Shown in pieces: positions 6,538-10,091 of a DNA stretch of 10,091 nucleotides (positions are counted from its first letter, which is position 1; every line of letters starts with the position of its first letter). Location of the stretch: positions 1 to 10,091 of the forward strand of contig JAZLIL010000046.1 of the NCBI GenBank assembly GCA_045617405.1. The letters run 5' to 3'. Source of the DNA: JAZLIL01 sp045617405 (GTDB lineage: Bacteria; Bacillota; Clostridia; Lachnospirales; Lachnospiraceae). The notes beneath the pieces are model-generated. The model worked only from the letters and a program-made list of their open reading frames with translations, was not told where the DNA came from and made no database searches. A program made the translations under genes and the position numbers.

Positions 6538-6692
6538 TACTACTCCATTCTTTGATTGTCAATGACATTCGCAATCCGGTTCGCTGCTTGCTCATATAAA
6601 GCGGCACTTCGCACCGTAAGAGTTACGGGACTTGAACCCCGCACCACGTCCGGCAGCACCCACTGTATTAAGGCGTGGGATTTCCTGTACTT
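6538..6692 (-). other. Structured spacer between aor and the MoaD-like gene (possible regulatory RNA or tRNA-like relic)
   Basis: This 155-bp spacer is rich in potential stems on the transcribed minus strand. They include CCCAC/GTGGG with an 11-nt loop, GCGGG-GTTCAAGT-CCCGT (6642-6625, resembling a tRNA T-arm), CCGTAA-CTC-TTACGG (6628-6614), and CGGTGC-GAA-GTGCCG with two G-U pairs. The last three overlap in sequence, so neighbouring stems compete. A palindrome TGTCA-A-TGACA lies at 6557-6567, just before the MoaD ribosome site. I found no matching acceptor stem or anticodon arm, so I do not call a tRNA, and I do not recognise a riboswitch class. A 23-codon frame from 6595 lacks a ribosome site. 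Confidence 0.4.
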
Positions 6693-8615
6693 TTATAAAA
6701 TCGAGAGTCTGCGAAGCGTCTTCTCAGTCGGGATTCCCTTTGCATTCCAGCCGCGCGCCTTGTAATAGGTCTTCTTCATTACTTCAAGAGGAACCTTTGT
6801 CGTCGGGTCATTCGGATCCTGGGGAACATCCGTCAGACGCCCCGGAAGTGCGTCATCCTTCTCACTGACTCCGAATCTTGAATTGACGTAACGCTCAAGT
6901 GTGTAGCCTCTCTCGCCGCACCCCAGATACTTTCCGAAGTTCATCTTCATTCCGACAGCGTACTTAACCATCTTTGTGTGATGGAAAACCGGAAGATGGA
7001 CAGCAAGTGCACCGGGGCACTTGTTCATAAACCTTACAGCCCAACCGATGTGCGGAATAGCAAGGTTGCAGATTTTAGTAATCACACCGTTCGGACGTGT
7101 TATCAAAAAGCCGGGGAAAAATGCATATGAAGTGAAGAGGCACTGTCCCGTCGCACTGATCATCTCCATAAGGTCCTGGAACATCATGGTAAAATCAGCC
7201 TTAGCCTTCGGTGTCTGTGAATCGGTGTTCAGACCGAGTCCTTCGAGAATGACAAGATATCCGCCGTTAAGGTGGCATCCGCCCCTGTTGGAAACAGCAT
7301 ATCCGAGTCCCTGTCCTACCGCACGTCTGGGTTCGTAGGCTGCTAGCTCAAGGCCTTTTGCGTGCATTGCAAATTCCTTTCCGCCGTACTTTTCTGAAAG
7401 TCTCCTGCTTCCAAGTGCAAGCTCTGCTCCGATGCCTCTCTTATGGGCAATGTCATCCCAGATTTGTGAAATCTTATCGATTTCACCGAAGTTGAGTCCA
7501 TTGTCCCAGAGTCCTTTCTCATTTGCCTCCATAGCGTAGGCAAGTGTGTTTGAAGCCGAGATTGTATCAAGTCCGAGCTCATCAAGCTCATTATTCCATT
7601 TCAGTATCTGATAGAGATTGTTATTCAGAATACCTCCGCCGAGAAGACCGAGTGTTTCAAGCTCAGGTCCCTTTACAGCTTTTCCCTCAACATCTACTGT
7701 CCTCGCGCACTTGATTGGACAGGTAAGGCATCCCTTGTTGACAATGTTATACTCTTCTGCAAGTGTTTCGCCGCTTACTTTGTCAAAGTCCTCATACCGC
7801 CCCTGCGAATAGTTCTTTGTTGAGAGCATTCCCCTCATCTGCATGGAGCTTACAAGGCCTGCAGTACCGAGTCTCGGAAGCTGATTTCCCGTAAGCGGAT
7901 GCTCCTTAAGGTATTTGAACCACTTTTTACACCACTGCTTTGACTTAACGGGATCGTAAACGCTGACCTCATGATTTCCGGATGCCGTCATGCACTTCAG
8001 ATTCTTATACCCGAAAACGGCACCGACGCCGGCACGGCCTGCCGCGCGCTCTCCGCTGATTACAGCCGAATAAATGACCTGATTCTCACCGGCAGGTCCG
8101 ATGCACATGTGACCGTACTTTGAAGGTTTCGGATAGAGCTCCTTCATCTTTTCTTCGACCTTCTCCTGACACTCAGTCACCTTTGTGCCCCAAAGAAAAT
8201 CGGCATTGTGAAAAACGAATTCACCGTTCTTTATCTCAATCCAGGTCTTCTCCTCACATTTTCCTGTAAGCACAAGTGCATCAAAGCCCGCTCTCTTCAG
8301 ATAATAGCCGAAGGAGCCTCCGCAGTTTGATGAAGTTAAGAAGCCTGTCTGTGGTGAAAGCGTGGAAATGTTGAACCTGCTCGAACTCGGTGCGCCTGTA
8401 CCGGTGAGCGGTCCCGTAGAGATGACGATAATGTTGTCGTCTGAAAGAGCCGTTTCCTTTCCCGTTAAGCTGTCACTCAGAATCTTTGCAGCCATAATCT
8501 TACCGCCGATGAAAAGCTCACGTTCCTCATCGCTCCACGGATACTCGGAAACAGTTTTTGAAGAGAGATCGACCTTGGCGACCTTTCCCATGTAACCGCA
8601 ATATTTAGATGTCAT
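6693..8615 (-). CDS. aor: Aldehyde:ferredoxin oxidoreductase family tungstoenzyme
   Basis: A 640-residue tungstopterin enzyme, full length for the AOR family, that would oxidise aldehydes to carboxylic acids and pass electrons to ferredoxin. The N-terminal pterin-binding domain shows STGPLTGTGAPSSSRF (66-81), SNCGGSFG (96-103) and ERAAGRAGVGAVFGYKNLK (189-207). Cluster ligands are C296, C299 and C303 (CLTCPIKC) plus C492, matching the CxxCxxxC...C layout of Pyrococcus AOR. GPELET (316-321), DELGLDT (345-351) and SNRGGCHLNGG (442-452) give the conserved glutamate, pterin motif and histidine near the metal; the second DxxGLC-type motif is degenerate (SATGQCL). ATG at 8615 follows a strong AGGAGG. 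With its MoaD-like and polyferredoxin neighbours it resembles the WOR-type oxidoreductases of gut bacteria. Substrate range cannot be read. Confidence 0.94.
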   Translation of the reverse strand: MTSKYCGYMGKVAKVDLSSKTVSEYPWSDEERELFIGGKIMAAKILSDSLTGKETALSDDNIIVISTGPLTGTGAPSSSRFNISTLSPQTGFLTSSNCGGSFGYYLKRAGFDALVLTGKCEEKTWIEIKNGEFVFHNADFLWGTKVTECQEKVEEKMKELYPKPSKYGHMCIGPAGENQVIYSAVISGERAAGRAGVGAVFGYKNLKCMTASGNHEVSVYDPVKSKQWCKKWFKYLKEHPLTGNQLPRLGTAGLVSSMQMRGMLSTKNYSQGRYEDFDKVSGETLAEEYNIVNKGCLTCPIKCARTVDVEGKAVKGPELETLGLLGGGILNNNLYQILKWNNELDELGLDTISASNTLAYAMEANEKGLWDNGLNFGEIDKISQIWDDIAHKRGIGAELALGSRRLSEKYGGKEFAMHAKGLELAAYEPRRAVGQGLGYAVSNRGGCHLNGGYLVILEGLGLNTDSQTPKAKADFTMMFQDLMEMISATGQCLFTSYAFFPGFLITRPNGVITKICNLAIPHIGWAVRFMNKCPGALAVHLPVFHHTKMVKYAVGMKMNFGKYLGCGERGYTLERYVNSRFGVSEKDDALPGRLTDVPQDPNDPTTKVPLEVMKKTYYKARGWNAKGIPTEKTLRRLSIL

Positions 8616-8660
8616 AACAATCCTCCTGAAAAAAGGACAATCACTTATATACCCGAAATA

Positions 8661-8669
8661 ATTGTATCA
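8661..8669 (-). promoter_or_regulatory. Probable aor promoter (extended -10)
   Basis: The minus strand reads TGATACAAT (8669-8661), an extended -10 with TACAAT, in an AT-rich tract; no convincing -35 stands at the right distance. Initiation near 8654 would leave a leader of about 39 nt ending in AGGAGG. A loose inverted repeat GTTA-N9-TAAC (8672-8688) lies directly upstream, and CACAA-A-TTGTG (8711-8721) further up; either could bind a regulator. Confidence 0.5.
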
Positions 8670-8757
8670 TAGTTATTTCAATTTTAACAGATAAAAAACT
8701 ACAATGTATCCACAAATTGTGTAAAAGATGAAATCACATCACCTGCAGCATGTCACG

Positions 8758-8952
8758 CCGCTTTTCGTCACTTATTCGCCGGTTTTTGCGCCGCTTTTCA
8801 CCGCTTATACGCCGGTTCTTGCGCCGCTTTTCGTCACTTTTTCGCCTGTTCTTGCGCCGCTTTTCACCGCTTATACGCCTGTTTTTGCACCGCTTTTCGT
8901 CACTTATTCGCCGGTTTTGCGCCGCTTTTCGCCGCTTTCGCAGCCCTTGTAC
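8758..8952. repeat. 33-bp tandem repeat array with alternating unit types
   Basis: Head-to-tail units are 8758-8790, 8791-8823, 8824-8856, 8857-8889 (33 bp each) and 8890-8921 (32 bp, one base short), followed by a decayed copy to about 8952. Every unit starts CCGCTTTTC and carries CGCC(G/T)GTT near its end. Odd units continue TCGTCACTT(A/T)TTCG, even units TCACCGCTTATACG, so the true period is 66 bp. The plus strand is T/C-rich. The array lies between the aor promoter and the terminator of the permease gene. All three plus-strand frames are open through one unit, but no ribosome site precedes any of them, so I treat the array as non-coding. Confidence 0.9.
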
Positions 8953-8960
8953 GCCGCGCC

Positions 8961-8998
8961 GTTAAACAAAACACGGCAGGTAATCGCTTACCTGCCGT
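8961..8998 (-). terminator. Rho-independent terminator of the ABC permease operon
   Basis: A perfect 11-bp stem, ACGGCAGGTAA (8973-8983 plus strand) against TTACCTGCCGT (8988-8998), has a 4-nt loop (TCGC). Read on the minus strand it is followed by GTTTTGTTTAAC (8972-8961), a U-rich tail. It lies 55 bp after the stop of the permease gene and so ends that transcript. The plus-strand side has no T-run after the stem. Confidence 0.9.
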
Positions 8999-9053
8999 AA
9001 ATACAAATCAACATTTTTACCGTTTACCGGATTCTGATATCCTGACCTGATTC

Positions 9054-10091
9054 TTAATTCTGTCCGTCTGTCTTTCCGCCGACATTCGTACCTGCCTTAA
9101 GTGCAATTCCCTTCTCCTTGCTCTTCTTGGGCGCTCTCATACGAAGAGCGTAGATAACAAGTGCAAGAGCGATAACACCGTAGCTCAGGAATGCTCTGAA
9201 GTACTCACCTACCGCAGGATCACCGAAGAGGTTTGAAGCTGCGCTCTGTGCCGTAATGAACAGAGAGTGGAACAGGAATGTACCGATGAGCGCCTGAATG
9301 TTTGTTGCCCTGTCGATTGATGCACCACCGACAAGAATTGCGGCACCTGCGTAAAGACCAACCTGCTCATGAGCTGCGTAGGTCTGGAATGCGCCGATAC
9401 CCTCACTCTGCATGAACATGATCTGACCCCAGCCGGCAAGGACTGTAGAAATCATGATGGCAATGATACGTGTTCTGTCAACGTTGATGCCTGCTGCATT
9501 TGATACCACCCTGCTCTGTCCGACAGCCCTGAACTTCTGGCCGAGCCTTGTCTTCATGATGCCTGTGTTGAAGAGACAGAGAAGTCCGACTATCAGCCAT
9601 GTGATAACGGGGATTGTAATTTCGTTCTGTCCTTCGCTTGCAGCAAAGATCTTATATACGGGAGGAAGAAGGAAGAAGCCCATTACGACAACAGCAATTA
9701 CGATGCTTACGATAAATGTCTTCTTATTGATCTTCTTCTTTACGAACTGAACAATGCTGTAGATGATGATACCTGCAACGATGATTGCAAGACCCCAGAT
9801 AAACGGAATCTCAAAGATACCGTCAACGGCCTTGTAAAGTCCTACATCACCTGTAAGATTTAGTGTGTTCTGAACACCCGATGCACCAACGATTGTAACA
9901 CGCTTGCTAAGCGGAATGATGTTTCCGAAGATAAAAAGGAACAGAAGCTGATAAGCTCCGTTTGCGAAGAAACCGAGGATCAGAGATCCGATGGTCTCCT
10001 GGCCCTTCATCTTATTTAAAAGGCGTCCGATCAAAAATCCGAAGAAAGCACCGAGAGGAAGCGTAATAAGTGCTGCTACGAGAACGCCCGC
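9054..10091 (-). CDS. ABC transporter permease, BPD_transp_2 (simple sugar/nucleoside) type, 5' end missing
   Basis: The last 345 residues of an integral membrane permease; the frame is open to the window edge, so the true start lies outside. A TTG at 10034 could be read as a start, but the upstream sequence is also membrane-protein-like (VAALITLPLGAFFGF), so the gene is incomplete rather than starting there. Multiple hydrophobic helices are present. The cytoplasmic coupling loop reads RAVGQSRVVSNAAGINVDRTR, the BPD_transp_2 counterpart of the EAA loop, as in RbsC-like and nucleoside (BmpA-associated) permeases. The glycine-rich segment GLYAGAAILVGGAS follows, as is usual. The C-terminus is basic (RMRAPKKSKEK). 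The second permease, ATPase and binding protein would be upstream, out of view. Substrate is undetermined. It is unrelated to the tungsten genes and is ended by its own terminator. Confidence 0.85.
   Translation of the reverse strand, partial: AGVLVAALITLPLGAFFGFLIGRLLNKMKGQETIGSLILGFFANGAYQLLFLFIFGNIIPLSKRVTIVGASGVQNTLNLTGDVGLYKAVDGIFEIPFIWGLAIIVAGIIIYSIVQFVKKKINKKTFIVSIVIAVVVMGFFLLPPVYKIFAASEGQNEITIPVITWLIVGLLCLFNTGIMKTRLGQKFRAVGQSRVVSNAAGINVDRTRIIAIMISTVLAGWGQIMFMQSEGIGAFQTYAAHEQVGLYAGAAILVGGASIDRATNIQALIGTFLFHSLFITAQSAASNLFGDPAVGEYFRAFLSYGVIALALVIYALRMRAPKKSKEKGIALKAGTNVGGKTDGQN

Noticed and set aside
6614..6692. A tRNA gene on the minus strand, suggested by GTTCAAGTCCC
   Set aside because: The T-arm-like stem needs an 8-nt loop and a G-U pair, and I find no acceptor stem partner, D-arm or anticodon arm at the right places. 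I keep it only as a structured element or possible relic.
8672..8688. A Rex (redox repressor) site upstream of aor, suggested by GTTA-N9-TAAC
   Set aside because: Rex sites have GTTAA and TTAAC halves with a 4-bp spacer; here the spacing is longer and one half is imperfect. I mention it only as a loose inverted repeat.
8728..9000. A plus-strand 90-codon frame through the 33-bp repeats encoding an 11-residue periodic peptide
   Set aside because: There is no ribosome site before the ATG, all three plus frames are open in the repeat unit, one unit has a 1-base deletion, and the frame runs into the terminator stem. The openness follows from the repeat itself.
8701..9053. CRISPR array, considered because of regular repeats
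   Set aside because: Units are contiguous and there are no unique spacers between repeats, so it is a tandem repeat and not a CRISPR array.

Overview
The window looks like part of a Clostridia-type (Bacillota) chromosome, possibly a gut Lachnospiraceae or relative. The grounds are strong AGGAGG-type ribosome sites, a Gram-positive-style lipoprotein binding protein, a moderate GC content that I judge by eye to be just under 50%, and the family character of the proteins. Genus and species cannot be read from it. Almost everything is on the minus strand; the one clear plus-strand gene is mog.

Right to left, which is the direction of most transcription: (a) 9054-10091 is the 3' part of an ABC transporter permease of the sugar/nucleoside type, closed by a strong rho-independent terminator at 8961-8998. 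(b) 8616-9053 is a gene-free stretch with the terminator, a 33-bp tandem repeat array (8758-8952) and a probable promoter for the next operon. (c) 8615-5867 encodes a tungsten-type aldehyde:ferredoxin oxidoreductase (AOR family), a MoaD/ThiS-like sulfur carrier and a polyferredoxin with four [4Fe-4S] motifs; the last two are 2 bp apart. A structured 155-bp spacer separates aor from the MoaD-like gene. (d) 5699-5866 holds about 2.5 copies of a 51-bp repeat in front of an iron-containing alcohol dehydrogenase (4499-5698). (e) mog (4018-4491, plus) converges on the dehydrogenase with 7 bp between the stops and diverges from tupA. (f) 3875 to 1 reads tupA, tupB, tupC, moeA and the start of a second MoeA-like gene, an apparent tungstate uptake and cofactor insertion operon.

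The genes fit one theme. TupABC would import tungstate. Mog would adenylylate molybdopterin, and MoeA (perhaps both MoeA proteins) would insert the metal. The MoaD-like protein would supply dithiolene sulfur. The resulting tungstopterin enzyme would oxidise aldehydes to acids and pass electrons to the polyferredoxin. The alcohol dehydrogenase could interconvert alcohol and aldehyde with NAD(P)H. No moaA, moaC or moaE is visible, so early pterin synthesis must be encoded elsewhere.

The most notable non-coding signal is a perfect 10-bp inverted repeat (arms 3914-3923 and 3944-3953) that brackets overlapping divergent promoters for tupA and mog. It is a good candidate operator for an oxyanion- or cofactor-responsive regulator. 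The two intergenic repeat arrays and the aor-moaD spacer are further unexplained structure.
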